Shown: positions 1-12,076 of the stretch, piece by piece | How positions within the stretch are numbered: position 1 is the stretch's first letter | Layout of the letters: every line of letters begins with the position of its first letter | From: Struthidea cinerea | Lineage: Eukaryota > Chordata > Aves > Passeriformes > Corcoracidae | Direction of reading: 5' to 3' | Length of the DNA: 64,000 nt | Assembly: GCA_013397865.1 (NCBI GenBank) | Contig: VZTI01004088.1 | Coordinates: 4,950,781-5,014,780, forward strand | Position numbers and translations under genes: made by a program | The notes under the pieces: generated by a model | Told to the model about the DNA's origin: nothing | Seen by the model: the letters and a program-made list of their open reading frames with translations, nothing else | The model's database searches: none

Positions 1-3000
1 CAAACAAGTGCTGGCATATGATATATTGAGACTAAACAGCAGTTTGAAACTGTAGATGCTCAGGCCCCACACTGTGGTGTAGCACTATCAAAATGTTCAC
101 AGACAAATAGCTTTGTTTTGCTCATACAACAGCTATCCACAGAAGCAAACCTGGTGGCATTATAGCTATTCCAGTGCATAAGAACTGCTGTTACCAAGTG
201 TGCAGAATGAGGCTCACATATACCAACTGAATGGTCCACATGAAACATACTGGCTTATCTGAGATTTGCAATCCTCTCAGAGCGCATTGTGCTTAATTCT
301 GCACCCCTATATTACACTGTCCTTTGATCCGTATTGTGAGGATGGAAACAGCTCATACTATACGCCAGAGAGCACCCTGACACTGCATCAACAAAAAAAC
401 TTGTAGTATCTTCATATCCAACTCCAGATCTGAACCCTTTGCTGTAGATCCATGTATTTATCTGCCTGAGCAGTCAAATATAGAAGTTCTTTTCTTCATG
501 AAACACACAAATACCTGCTTCTTCCAGGCATTTTATCCTAACAGATAGCATGGCTCAGGTTTTTATATCTGTTCTTAAATGAGTGGCAATCTGTTCACTA
601 CTGCACTACTGGTGAGGGTGTTGTGGTGGTAGGGTGTGATCACTATAGGGGCAAATAGGGTGCACCCAGACCTGTCACCACTGCAGTGAGTCTGGAACAG
701 TGGGTCAGCCTGATATTCCTCCTCCTATTGCCCCTCAAGAAAGTTTCAGCTTGTCTTCCAGCAGATAAAGCAGCCACTTACCAGGTACAGCTTTTGCTTA
801 GCAGTTAGCTGACACTGCAAATCAGAAAGACCACTAAAACCACCAGCCTAGATCAGCACCTGATAAAAAGTCATTGGCTATTGGTTTTGATATGCTTTTT
901 AGAGGCTGTGCAGAGCAGAAAATCATCTATTAAAATATATGCTACCAGTGAGGAAAGTCTTTTTTCACAACATGAGCTGATATTCACAAGGAAGAATAGC
1001 TTACCATGGGCTGCAGACGTTCCTACTTTTGTCTGTGCCTTCTCTTTCTTTCAGACCTAGTATCCACTGAAAGATGCCCCACAGATATTGCTTTTTTAAA
1101 GATGTATTCTTGTCCTGGCTTCCAATTTGTATGGAATTAGTGGCTGCTATGAGATCAGCTGGCATGTCACTGCATGGTGGCAGGAACCTCTGAGAAGGTG
1201 AGGGTGCCCAGGAGCGAGTTAAAAGGTTTTTGACCATCTCCCATGATTGCTCAATATCATAACGATAAGAGGAAACCTTTGCAGCTAGTGCTTGATAGAG
1301 CTCCATTTTCTATTCCAGCAATCTAATTTCAATTGTTGAGTGACTTAAAAGAATATAAACACATTATGGTGTACATTCACTGGTACTTCATCTCCATTCA
1401 ATGGCAGATCATTTGATCTTCAGAAGCAGTTACAACTAAAGAAGAGGCCACAAATGAGTGTTTTGGCCTCCTTGAGCCGTGTGCTGTATAAACACTTAGT
1501 TTTAGGCAAACATTGAGTTCCAGTTTTTAGACATGAGATAGATAAAAGTTGGGGTGGAAAATAAAGGCAAAAGAAGATTAAACTTCTTTTCAGACTTGTA
1601 CATGGAAGGCATGCAAACTCTTTTGAGTCACAGAACTAGTAGCTCAAAGGCATCTCTGAGGATCAACTCTAAATTTTATACAACATCTTATATTCGGTTT
1701 TTGCCTTATCACTAATGCCAAGATATAACCCTGTAGATAACAAAAGTCTTCTCTAAACTGTTTAGAATAGTTGGAACACTGTCATTATGAAGACACTTCA
1801 GAGTCGAAGGATGCAGCAAAAGTAACGCTTTCACTATTTGAAAGACTGAACGGAATGATTGATTTAATATTTCAAATTTCCTTGATATAGAAATATATAG
1901 TAGTGGCCACAGACTTAACATATCTTACAGTAATATAATTTTTATTCCATAACCCAAGGAACTCAACTACAGTTGAGTCCCTGCTGTGCTACATGTTGGA
2001 TATAAACATATTCTTACTCCTACACAAGCCAAAATCAGAAAATATTTCTTTTCCATTCTACCAATCTGTTTGAAAATGAATGCAAATTAAAGTCTTTGCT
2101 GACTTGCAGGTAGTACATTTGTCACCTCCTCTCCAGATGAATGGAGAAAACAGCTAATCTGACCTTGTACAAACCAGCTGCATCTTGGTAGCACTCATCT
2201 TTTGTGAAGAGAATCCAAATAGCAAAGTCAGGTAAAAGCATAGGAAAAGGCTCAAATACGTGGAAAATCCAGTGATGGACGCAGTCTGATAAAGTGCACA
2301 CTTCTGTAACTTACACAACATAGCTTCTGCTAAAGAAGAAACTCAGATAGATTAAAAAAAAATATTCCCTAACAACGCCTGTTTCTCTCAATTGATGCTA
2401 AAAGGTGCATGGGTAACTGGCTCAGGTGTCTACACTGCAGATCTTTAAAGTTAGATGAGATCAACCCCATGAGACATGGCCTGTCTCAGGTCACAGCAGA
2501 GCTCTCTGGTAGGATAAAGAGATACAGATCTGTAGTTCAGCTTCTCACCAGGAACCATGAGATTGTCCATCCCTCTTTTAGGAACATAATTTTATATTAT
2601 CTCCACCACCTGGAGAAAGGGCTAAACTGAGCTCTTATTTGCTTGTCTTTAACCATAGGGATCCTGACTTCCTTTTCATGAGAGACAAGTCCAGAATCAT
2701 CTCCAGCTTTTTCCTTTCCCTTTCCCAGATGTTTCCTTCAGTGCTAACTTGAAAGACAGTGATGAAAGGAGAAGATTGACCTGGAGAAAGGTAAATGCTT
2801 TTAGAAGTGCTTTTGACACCAGAGTCACAAATAGATTTTCTATATCTAGAGCGTGTGGGGATAGATTCTAATCAGAGAGGTTTCGCATTCCTTAAATGTA
2901 TGACTCAGAGTGAAGCCATCTTATATTAGAAGTGTTTTTGTCACTTTCAGAATCGATTGGTGGGAAATCCCCTGCTCCAGATTTCTGAAGCACTACATTA

Positions 3001-3050
3001 TTTTTTTTCTTAATTCTCAGCATTGGTCACTTCCCCCAAGCACATTTGTT
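1..3050. other. Unique non-coding stretch, no gene recognised
   Basis: I see no repeat family, RNA gene or recognisable exon here. Two things stand out. A 101-codon minus-strand frame (1001-1306) has a good start context and ends at a donor-like GTAAGC. On the plus strand, a pyrimidine tract ending in CAG (about 1034-1053) resembles a splice acceptor, but the frame behind it stops almost at once (ACC TAG). Confidence 0.6.
1001..1306 (-). other. Candidate first coding exon (speculative)
   Basis: On the minus strand an ATG near 1306 sits in a strong vertebrate start context (A at -3, G at +4) and opens about 101 codons. Just before the stop, the text reads CCATG followed by GTAAGC, a good splice donor, so the frame could be an ATG-containing first exon rather than a complete gene. 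The predicted peptide is mostly hydrophilic, with no signal peptide, membrane segment or motif I recognise. Frames of this length occur by chance about ten times in this window, so only the start context plus donor makes it worth listing. It could equally be a chance open frame in intergenic DNA. Confidence 0.12.
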
Positions 3051-3176
3051 TCACAGAGTCACAGAATGGAAAGGACCTCTAAAGATTATCCACTTCCAAC
3101 CCTCCATCTGTGGGCATGGACGTTTTGCACTAGGATCAGATTGCTCAAAACCCTGTCCAGCCTGAATGTTTTCCTC
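3051..3176 (-). mobile_element. CR1 LINE, 3' end fragment
   Basis: Read on the plus strand this is the reverse complement of an avian CR1 tail: CAGAGTCACAGAATGG, then GGACCTCTAAAGAT, CCACTTCCAACCCTCC, a GGGCATGGACG block, GATTGCTCAAAACCC and TCCAGCCTGAAT. Only the last 120-130 bp of the element are present, the usual 5'-truncated form. It is diverged by several percent, so it is an old copy. No target-site duplication was found, as is typical for CR1. Confidence 0.88.
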
Positions 3177-5039
3177 GTCTTCTGCTGAGATGCCCTTATA
3201 ATTTCCATGGCACAAAATTCTCCCGAAAGCTGGCTAATATGGCAGTCAGGAGGCTCCAGATAAATGGAAATTGAAAAGTTCTCAATTGCCTTTGCCCCAC
3301 TATTAGATTAAGAGAACTTTGAATGGTATATTCTTATATTCCTTTCTTCAGTTTTAATGAGGTACCTAGAAATTGCTGTACCAACGTTTTTTTTGCCATA
3401 TCCCATCAGTGCAGTGGACATGTATCCCAGTGTTTATCACTATTTTTTCTCACTGTCTAAAATGACTTAAAAGAACTGATTAGTAGTTTCAGATGGATAG
3501 ACCTACAGTGCTCTGGCCCAGGCTGGAAAGTGACAGAGGGTTTAAATCCTTCCTATCTTTACTCTTTTTGGTTTTTTATTTTCAACATGTGATATGAAAA
3601 GAAAAGAAGCAAGCATATTTCATTTTACATGTTCAGGCATGTAACAGCTAGTCATGCACATGAGATTTGGCATCGATAAAACCAGATGTCTCTGTAAAAA
3701 TCAGGTCCAAGTATTTTATCCAAATTCTTATGAAATTCTCTCGGTTTGTCTACTTAAGGACACTTAGCATTGCAAATTTACAGGAGTAAAATTCAGTCTG
3801 GTTTCAAAACCTTGCAATGTAATTAACTGAGACTTTATAAAAAAAACATAATTTGCAAGCCAGCACACTATTAACATATTAATACTCTGACCCTTTCTGT
3901 ATGAGGCTCATGAATTCAGTTGTGCTACATCTATAGGATGCTGTGACAGAAGTAGAAAAGTGAGGTAATGTAGCTCAATTACACCAATCAAAAGGTTGCT
4001 GTGTTCAAAGACAAGGATTAGTGTTAATAATTTTTCTCCAGGGAAGAAAATGCTCGATCCAGGTTCCTTTAGGGCCTGTAGATCCTTGTCAGGATGCAGA
4101 AAGGAAAGAACTCACATAACTAGGTCATTTAAGCTCCTTTTGTTTGGCAAGAATGGCCTATGAGATAAAACATTAGGAAAGGCTTTCCTCCATAATTGTT
4201 ATTTTATTATCATTGGCTACATTTACTAGGGTTGTATAAATACATTGGTAAATAGATGTTGCTTAAACCTTTAAAAATTGTCATTAAAAACAGAGATGCA
4301 TTCTTCAGTATTGGCTCAAGACTCTCAAATAACATTTATTATTATACAATGGAATAATAGTTACAGACAGTGCATAAAATGCACAGGTATTATTGCATTT
4401 CTCTTTGTATATGCTATTTTTAAATTGTTTGCTATGTTGCAGTAACATAATATACCTGAAACTGGGACAATACATCTTATACATACTATTCACATTTGAA
4501 ATGGAAATAAATATGTCTGCAGTGAGTTTATAGGAAGTTTACCTCCCTTTTTCATCATTATAATAATTTTCTTACAGTAAAGAGAGTTGCAAGCAGAATA
4601 CGAGATATACGTGTAGAACTTGCAGCTCCAGCAGAGGAGCAGCTTCTGTAAGTTCGATGTCACTGATGAGTTTTAGGGAGGCTAATAAAGAGCAAAATCA
4701 GAGGGGAATGCATCCAAGCCTGATTAAGCTTAATCGGGCTGCTGTCAAAGATAGTAAAGGCTCTTGTCAGTGCCCCTCTAGCTCCTGCCACAAGCCCAGG
4801 AGAGTGATACCTCCATTTTTCCACCTCCAAATATTTTTTCCCATCTGGTCTCATTAAAAAATTTACTGATACTATTGTGATGGTTTTGATGTTTTTCACT
4901 GGAAGCTCTGTCTTTACGTAAGGCAAGTATTTGAATTAGGGCAAAATATGGCGGTAGATAATGGAAAGCAGGAAGGTGGAGGTACCGTCTGTTAAGCCTA
5001 TTTATATTCTGATATATTATTAACACTTGTCTTGGATTT
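3177..5039. other. Unique AT-rich stretch, no feature seen
   Basis: Pyrimidine-rich patches occur (for example 3558-3590), but I see no repeat family, exon or RNA gene. Overlapping short open frames on both strands around 4657-5026 are mutual shadows with no coding character. Confidence 0.6.
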
Positions 5040-5480
5040 CTTTGAAATTTCAGGACTGAGATTCAGTCCCTGATAAGTCAATGACAAAGCTGTTTCTGTG
5101 TCGCTAAGATCTTTCTCTGATAACAAGTCACAGGGAGGGGAGTGCAAGGCAGACTCCTGTGCTTTTGTGTTCACTGTGTGCCGGGTAATTCTTAACTTCA
5201 GTTAGATAGCGCTGGGTCGCATTATAAGCTTGCCACATGTAAATATTTCCATTCTTTGGTGTGCCGCCATTTTCGGTTATTTTGAATTCTTCAGGTGAAT
5301 AAAGTGGCCTCTATGACTTTGAAAGGTATTGCCAAAATATATGCTGTACTATTTCCCCATTAACAACACACAATTATCTGGGAAGAAATTTTTTGTGCAC
5401 TGGTATATGGATATAGGTAAAATAAATAATTCATGCAAAACATACTGTGCATATTGTGTTTTTCTCGTTATTATAGGAAT
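5040..5480. promoter_or_regulatory. CpG-enriched conserved-element-like block
   Basis: This block keeps CpGs near 5102, 5182, 5210, 5218, 5265 and 5274, whereas the flanking AT-rich DNA has almost none. It contains GCCGCCATTTT (5263-5273), which matches the YY1 core CCGCCATNTT, and an AGCGCT palindrome near 5209. Retained CpGs and mixed-complexity, repeat-free text are typical of constrained non-coding elements or distal enhancers. No open frame crosses it. The conserved-element call is inference from texture; alignment would decide it. Confidence 0.3.
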
Positions 5481-8400
5481 ATGTTATTAACATGCTTAGG
5501 CTTCTGTAGGGGTTTCATTTTTCATGTCTTTTCTATATACTTCTCGTTTCCCTGTCCTTATGAAGTTCCTAGCATCTAAATAAATTATATCACATTGAAA
5601 TGTTTTATGGGAATTAGAGCCATAAAAATTAGGTCTTTTGGGGTATGGGTTTAAATGATTCCCTGGCTTCTTAGGTATGTGCTTTTTCTCTCATTCACTG
5701 TAGATTTGTGTTGTTAAAAAGGTAGAAAGAAGAGTGATATTTTTGTTTAAAGAGTAAGAATTGTGTTTTTTTTTCTCGTACACAAAATAAACAAAATAAA
5801 TATTTTCAAATGCTTTCAAATTTTATGCATTATAAAATGTTCTTGTTTAATTCCCATGTTTTGATTAAATAAAATTGCTTGTTTTCCTATTTTAACTTAT
5901 TTTTAATCCCAATGCAATAGTATTTCTAGATGACAGCTAACAGCAGTGGTCAAAAAGGAATTTTCCAATTTTATTGTAATGTATCATTACATTTTTTAGG
6001 TGACACTTCCTCACATTAGAAATGTTTCCAAGAATTTGTCTCCCATGAATTCTCATTTCCTACAAGAGATATGTAACATCAAGTAATTTACAAGAGCTCT
6101 AACAATGGTTTATCTTTCCACAAAGTATTGTGTCACTATTGATTTATGCCAATGAAAAGGAGAGACAATTCAAGTAATACAAATTCCTTATATGAAGCAG
6201 TGTGTGGAAATATTCAAAAGAAGAGTGCAAAAATGTGAAAATTATATTAGCAACAATTTTTTTTCTCTCTCTGAGTTTTCAGTGGATTTTGTTCCATTTT
6301 AGAGTTTTGCAGCTCAGTTTTCAAAAGGGAAAATTTCAGAGATTATTAGCTGATATAGATGTTATGGTGTTTGTATTTATTAGTATACTAAGTGTCTTAA
6401 ATCTCTGACTTCGTGTATTTCAGTTCCTCAGAATCAGAGCTTGCAGGTACATAGATTTGCCTGGCTAGATTTAAATCTTATTTAAGTCTTGGGCTTTATG
6501 CAGCTGTAGGCAGGGTATTGGGTCTGATTTGCTCCTTGAAGCAGAACTCTGTCACTAATTTCTGGTATGAAAGTAAGCCAGAAGGAGACTTGATCAAATG
6601 GCTACACTCGTCTTTTTAAAAATAATAAAGTAAAAAAAACCTCTCAGACTTCAGGAAAAAAGGGTGATCACTTTGACAATTACAAATATCTCACAAACTA
6701 TGGTCACTTGCAGTTTTATTTTCCAGTCTTATCAAGTGACATTCATCTAACCAAATATGGATGTCTAAAATGTGTTTCTGAGTTAATCAATATAAGCTTC
6801 CTTTATAGTCAACAGAATGAAACAGGTATTTTTCTGAGCAGTGTATCTAATTAAAAGGTAGACCTCTGAAATAAGTCCAGTGACTCACGCCTTAAAAGTT
6901 CTTATAAATCTCTGCTGATGAAATGGAGTCTAGACTGACTAGCTTAGAGATAAATATCTATTCTGTTCATGCCTGATGCTGGGTGAGATGAATCCCGCAC
7001 TCTTCATCTACCCACAAGAATTACGAACTTTTTGACTTACAAAAATGTGCTGACATATCCTGCTCTATTTTAAGCATATTTAAGAAACTGAGTGATGTTT
7101 CTCTAGGTCTGTCAAAAACTATTAATAGACATCAGCAAAGAGGGGTGGTTTATGTTTAGTTTCATCAGCACAGATTCATTTTGTGCATGAAGCAGTTTTG
7201 AGCATTTCTGTTCAAGGCTACCCAATGAGGTCATGAGAAGGGGAGAAAGCAAACCCTGAATCCATTTCCCCTTGTGCATTTTGAATAGGGTGTGAAATTG
7301 TGCTAATATAATTCCAATAAAATCAATCATTTTTAGTATTCTCAACCTAAGAAACAATTTTGCCATTTGCCTCCATGTAACACTGCATCTCTCAGCTTAT
7401 TACCAGCAGTGTGTAAAAGACATAGATGCAAACTTATCAAAGACTAACCAAGACAGGATATCTCTGATCCCTTGATTCCCTTAGGGGAACTCCTTCCACT
7501 AAATGCTGTGCAAGCTAGTTATTTTCTCAAGCTCTCTGGAGGCTTCTGAAATTTATTTCCAAAGGTGTCTATTCGAAATGTGTTGCTTTTTTTATACTCT
7601 TTTGCATTTATTTATGAAGTGAAATTTATGCTTTTTTTAAAATCTTGTGTGCATGAGATATTTCTTTCCTCTTAATATTCCCCTACTGCAAGATAACCCC
7701 TTATGAGGGGTGAAAGATGCACTCATTTTTCAAATTTTCTACTGTTTCTCATGGAGGATAAATGTGTGCTGACTCACTTATTTAGCAGAAAATTCAGTTT
7801 AAAATCTTCTGATTTCTGCAGTATATAACCATACCTCCATCTCAAAGGAAATCTAGTTTCAAGAGAGCCTTTTTTCAGACATTAGTTTCACAGAAGCACA
7901 GTTTTCAAGTATGCTAACTCTTATTGATTAAAAAAAGTCAGAGCCACCTAGTAGTACATCAATGGCTAAGCCAATAAAAACAAACAGCATTGTAACTGAT
8001 CACACACATAGGCAGATTCTCAACGGGTGTATATCTTCTTCGGTTCATTAACCTCAATGAAGCTAAATGGATTTTACATCAGCCCTAGATCTAACTTTAA
8101 TGTGTGAATCTGTTAAAAAAAAAATAGGAAACATTTATTGAGAGATCAGAATTTGTAACATTTTTAATGCCTGTTTTGCAGAGGCTGAGTACTGCTGTGT
8201 GAAGGAATTCTGCCATTACTAAAATATTTCTGACACTTCCTGACACCCTAAATTCTCCAGGAGAAAAAAAAGGTACTCTTCACTTTTCTTATCAGAGTTC
8301 CATGCATTTGTCTTCATTTTGGTTTAAAGTTCTTTGAGGGCTTGTGAAAGTTGCTAGGCAAAAAGTTCTTGAGACTGAAATGATGTTTTGATGTATCAGA

Positions 8401-8700
8401 GAATAGTAACTACACAGGGTGTGAGTTCTGAAAACAACAGCCACAAAATAAGGGGTGAAGCCAGCATAAAATCTGGGCTGTAAATTATTATAAGGGAAAT
8501 AGAGATTGATCCTTCAATTTTCCTGCTAGACACTTCAATGCCTTGCTTCAGCACTGAGCCCTTGTCAAATCTATGGATCATTGTAGAAGCATAGGCTCTA
8601 CCCAAACCTCATTGCTATTTCTGTTGACAAAAGCATTATGGACAGTCTAGGCTTTGAGGTGATATAATGTGGCACACCTCCACTAAAATGAGATATTCAT
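5481..8700. other. Unique AT-rich stretch, no gene recognised
   Basis: The stretch contains T-rich runs (around 5768, 6258 and 7587) and a small perfect hairpin, CCCCT-TATG-AGGGG, at 7697-7710. No repeat family or exon was seen. Confidence 0.6.
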
Positions 8701-8710
8701 AGTGAGCAGC

Positions 8711-8740
8711 TGACCTTGTATATGACCTTGTATATGACCT
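8711..8740 (+). repeat. 12-bp tandem repeat carrying TGACCT three times
   Basis: TGACCT occurs at 8711-8716, 8723-8728 and 8735-8740, in a 12-bp unit (TGACCTTGTATA) copied about two and a half times. TGACCT is the reverse complement of the nuclear-receptor half-site AGGTCA, so this is a direct-repeat array with 6-bp spacers. A 6-bp spacing is not one of the common DR1-DR5 receptor spacings. Replication slippage is the simplest origin. Confidence 0.8.
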
Positions 8741-9910
8741 TCTTTCTTTATAGTGATACACCACAGAGCTAGGCATCCCAGTAGGTTATTTCTTCTTACA
8801 ATGTCTTTTCTCTAGAAGATGTGACCGCTTAAAATTTCAGCCATGATATTTTGGTGTTGAATGTGAAATAAAAGAATAAATGAATACTCCAGCAAAACCA
8901 AATAAAAGCAACATACAAACAGACTTTGAACTGGAGAAGTAAAGCTTGTTACTTAGATGAAACTTTAACAGCCCTTCAAACTATTCATACAATAGCATTG
9001 TGATGAGTCAGACAGAGCTCAAAATAAACTGAGAAGAGTACTGTGTAATAATTCTTGAAAATGTTCCTTATATTTCCTGGCCTTAGTTAAATTATCATTG
9101 ACACAAACAACCATATAAATTATGGGGGAAATTGTCTTCTTTTGTAGCTAGTGTGCTCAGGAAAAAATAATGTATTTAATCTTTAGCTTCACAGGTGGCT
9201 AATACTGGGACAATATTTCTGTGATGAGACTGCCTTTAATAGTGCGGCCCCCAGTTTGTATTTTATACTTGTGATGTTGTTGGTGTAGCTTCTGTATATG
9301 TGTATTGAATATATCAGAGTATATGCAAGCAAAGTCAATGTAGATGGTGTTAATAAAGTCAGGCACAAGGTGCTTGCATATGTAACATGCTCACTGGGTA
9401 ATGTTTCAACACTCATGTTTCATATTAGTGGCCAAGGCAATAAACTTGACACAAATGTCGTTTGTTCTTTATATCTACTCACACTAATGATTGAAAAATA
9501 CTGCAGTTAATAACTTCATGTATTTTCTGCTTGTTTTTATTTATATGAAGTGAGGTTTAAGACTTACTTAACTTACTGTCAGACAGGAAATGTTCTCTTC
9601 TGATTCTGGGTACCTCTAAAATTGAGATAAAATTGATCAAGTCCAGAACCTGTCTTGACATGGCAATATAGTAAATTAGATGTAAAGTAGAATAATTGGG
9701 TGACATAGAAATGCAAACAATTTCTGCTAATCACATGCCTTGATATCCCTCCTGTATCCTGTACTATATGATATTCCAATGCCTAGACATTTTAGAGATC
9801 CTTTTCCAGGGAGCTTGTTAACAAGTATGCAGCTCAGATTAAACAGGGCAATACTCAGACCTGTGTTCTGGCACTATTCAATTTATGTAGAGAGATACAA
9901 ACATTGTAAG
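8741..9910. other. Unique stretch, no feature seen
   Basis: Ordinary AT-rich sequence. Short open frames on both strands near 9189-9510 overlap each other and show no coding character. Confidence 0.55.
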
Positions 9911-9934
9911 CTGGGCCTGTTTTTCCAGGCCCAG
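9911..9934 (+). other. Perfect 9-bp GC-rich hairpin
   Basis: CTGGGCCTG (9911-9919) and CAGGCCCAG (9926-9934) are exact reverse complements around a six-base loop (TTTTTC). It stands out in AT-rich surroundings. No run of T follows, and bacterial-type terminators do not apply to a vertebrate genome. It may be a chance structure or a palindromic protein-binding site. Confidence 0.75.
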
Positions 9935-11922
9935 TGGTGGGGTAGTTTCAGAAAGACTAGGAAGAGTGCACTTTCTCATGGGTCCAGGATGTTTAACTAG
10001 AGGTGAGAGCTGTAGGATGGAGAAAGCTGCATTTCAAGGAATGTACACCCTTCCTGCCCACTGGATACACACTGGAGATCTCGATGGCTCCTTCTGGTCA
10101 GCCTGTGCTTCCAAGGTCTTAGGAACAAGGACAAGCAGTGATGATTGCAGAGTGAGTCTGATGTATTTTCAGGTGAAAAAACTTCTCAATTTAAAATAGC
10201 CTGAGAAAGGTTGGATGGCCCAGTGGGAGATCCCCCGCAGTCCATATGACAATTTTTACAAGTTAAGCTATATGAGGGGCTCTTTTGCAGTTGGGAAAAT
10301 TTACCAAGGTCACTATCTCTCTTGCATGATGGGCAGTACCAGTTTATTTCCAGGGAAATCTTACTGTAGACAACATTTTGCTGCTTTAATTTTCTCATTA
10401 TTTATTATTGCATTTTGTTCGGGGGTGGCATTAGCAGATGACTCAGGAGTGTGCTAAAGCCATATGGTCTTGTGTTTGTGTTTGAGGACAGGTCCTCAAG
10501 GGATCCCCTGCTCTTCTACTACTGAGAATGAAGAATGTGCACTGTGAGCACTTAAGTGCTCTGGTCAGCTACATCAGCCCTTGCAGCATCTGTGAAAATC
10601 TAGGAAAGTTTCTATACTTTCCTTACAAGGTTAAATTGTAAAAGTTTCAGGAAGAGAACAGAGCTGACCCATAGAAAGGACTGAACAGAGACTTTTTCAC
10701 TTTCCATACCATTTTTCTAACACTGAAAGTCACACATTTTGATATACCATTATATTGCTTTATCCACAGGAAAAAAAAATACCATGTAGATTGATATGAG
10801 GTGAAAAGCATGTATAGCGGTGCACTGAGAATAACAGTTGGCTGCAATTAAATTATGACATATGAACAGTCACTCCAGAGAATACTGGGGGATAAATGGC
10901 AGAGGATGGCCAAGGACTAATCACATCTTCTTCAAAAGGTGTGACCTCCCACATTAAAGAGTTTTTAACACCATGCTATGATGTTATTAACTCAGGTGAG
11001 TGTCCATGAATAACAGCAGTTTAGAGGGCTTTCCTTTGGCTTTCTCTAATACAACAGCTGACCAGACCTATTTGATTAAGGAAACTCTGGCAAGAGATGA
11101 GCCTTGGCAAGATGAACCTTGGAGAAAAATATGTCACTGAAAAAAATATAAAATACCCCATGTAGACCATTGTCAGAAACTCTATTCTATTTTTATTTTG
11201 CATTTTGTCTTATGTTTACTTACCAACATGCTGGCGTGCCCACCACACAAGGATCATTTCAGAATGTCTTTTTCCTGTTAGCATCAAAACTAGGCAAAAA
11301 ACCCCCCAAAAGCCACAAACCACTACCACTAAAAACCAAAACCAACAATACAAGATGTTTTCTTGAGCCTCTAGTTTACCTCACCTGCAGAAATGAAGGT
11401 GCTAGACCCATAGGAAAAATCCTCCTCCCACTGCAGACTCAAATTTGAACAAGTATGATGACGAGTCTTCCCTATTTCTGAGTCATTGTCAGATGAGGCC
11501 TACTGAATGAAGTACAGGAATGAACTGTATGAGGTCTAGACTGCTATCAATATGTGTAGAGTTTTCAAGTCAACAGCTTTCAATTCTCTTTTCTATCTGC
11601 AATCCAGCTTAGGTTTTAGCACCCTTCCTGGGGGACGCAGAAAAGGAAAAAAAGAGGGAGGCAGTTTTCTATATGAGTGGTTTCTGTTAGCACCCGTTTG
11701 CACTGCCATTCACTTGCAACGGTGAGGGCAAGTGTGAATTGGAGCCTCATCTGGATTTCTCAAGATGACCTGGAGGAAAAGGCTGTGAAGAAGTTGCAGT
11801 AGTTGCAGCGTCTGAAACACAGAACACCAGAAAAGAAAATGAAAAAGATTTGCTCTGTAGTATGAAATCTAGCTGCTGTGTGCTACAGTGCATAATACAA
11901 GCATGCAAATCTTATTAGAAAC
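9935..11922. other. Unique stretch, no gene recognised
   Basis: Several 70-90 codon frames overlap between 9966 and 10457. One ends with a hydrophobic stretch resembling a signal peptide, but it sits mid-frame with no supporting signal, so I treat it as chance. Confidence 0.55.
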
Positions 11923-11970
11923 AAATGAAGTCTAAAATATGTATGGAAATGAAGTCTAAAATATATATGG
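11923..11970 (+). repeat. 24-bp tandem duplication
   Basis: The 24-bp unit beginning AAATGAAGTCTAAAATAT is present at 11923-11946 and again at 11947-11970, with one difference (GTATGG versus ATATGG). The near identity implies a recent local duplication. Confidence 0.85.
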
Positions 11971-12048
11971 CTGAAGAACCTTGGGCATTTGGGGAAGCAA
12001 ACAGTACTCTAGTTCTTGATTTAGGTTGTATTCAGATTTGTCTGCAGA

Positions 12049-12076
12049 TTTTTCCTTTTTTTTATTTTTTTTTCCC
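12049..12076 (+). repeat. T-rich low-complexity tract
   Basis: Mostly T with a few C and A interruptions, ending in CCCC. No adjoining retrotransposon body was found. Confidence 0.75.
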
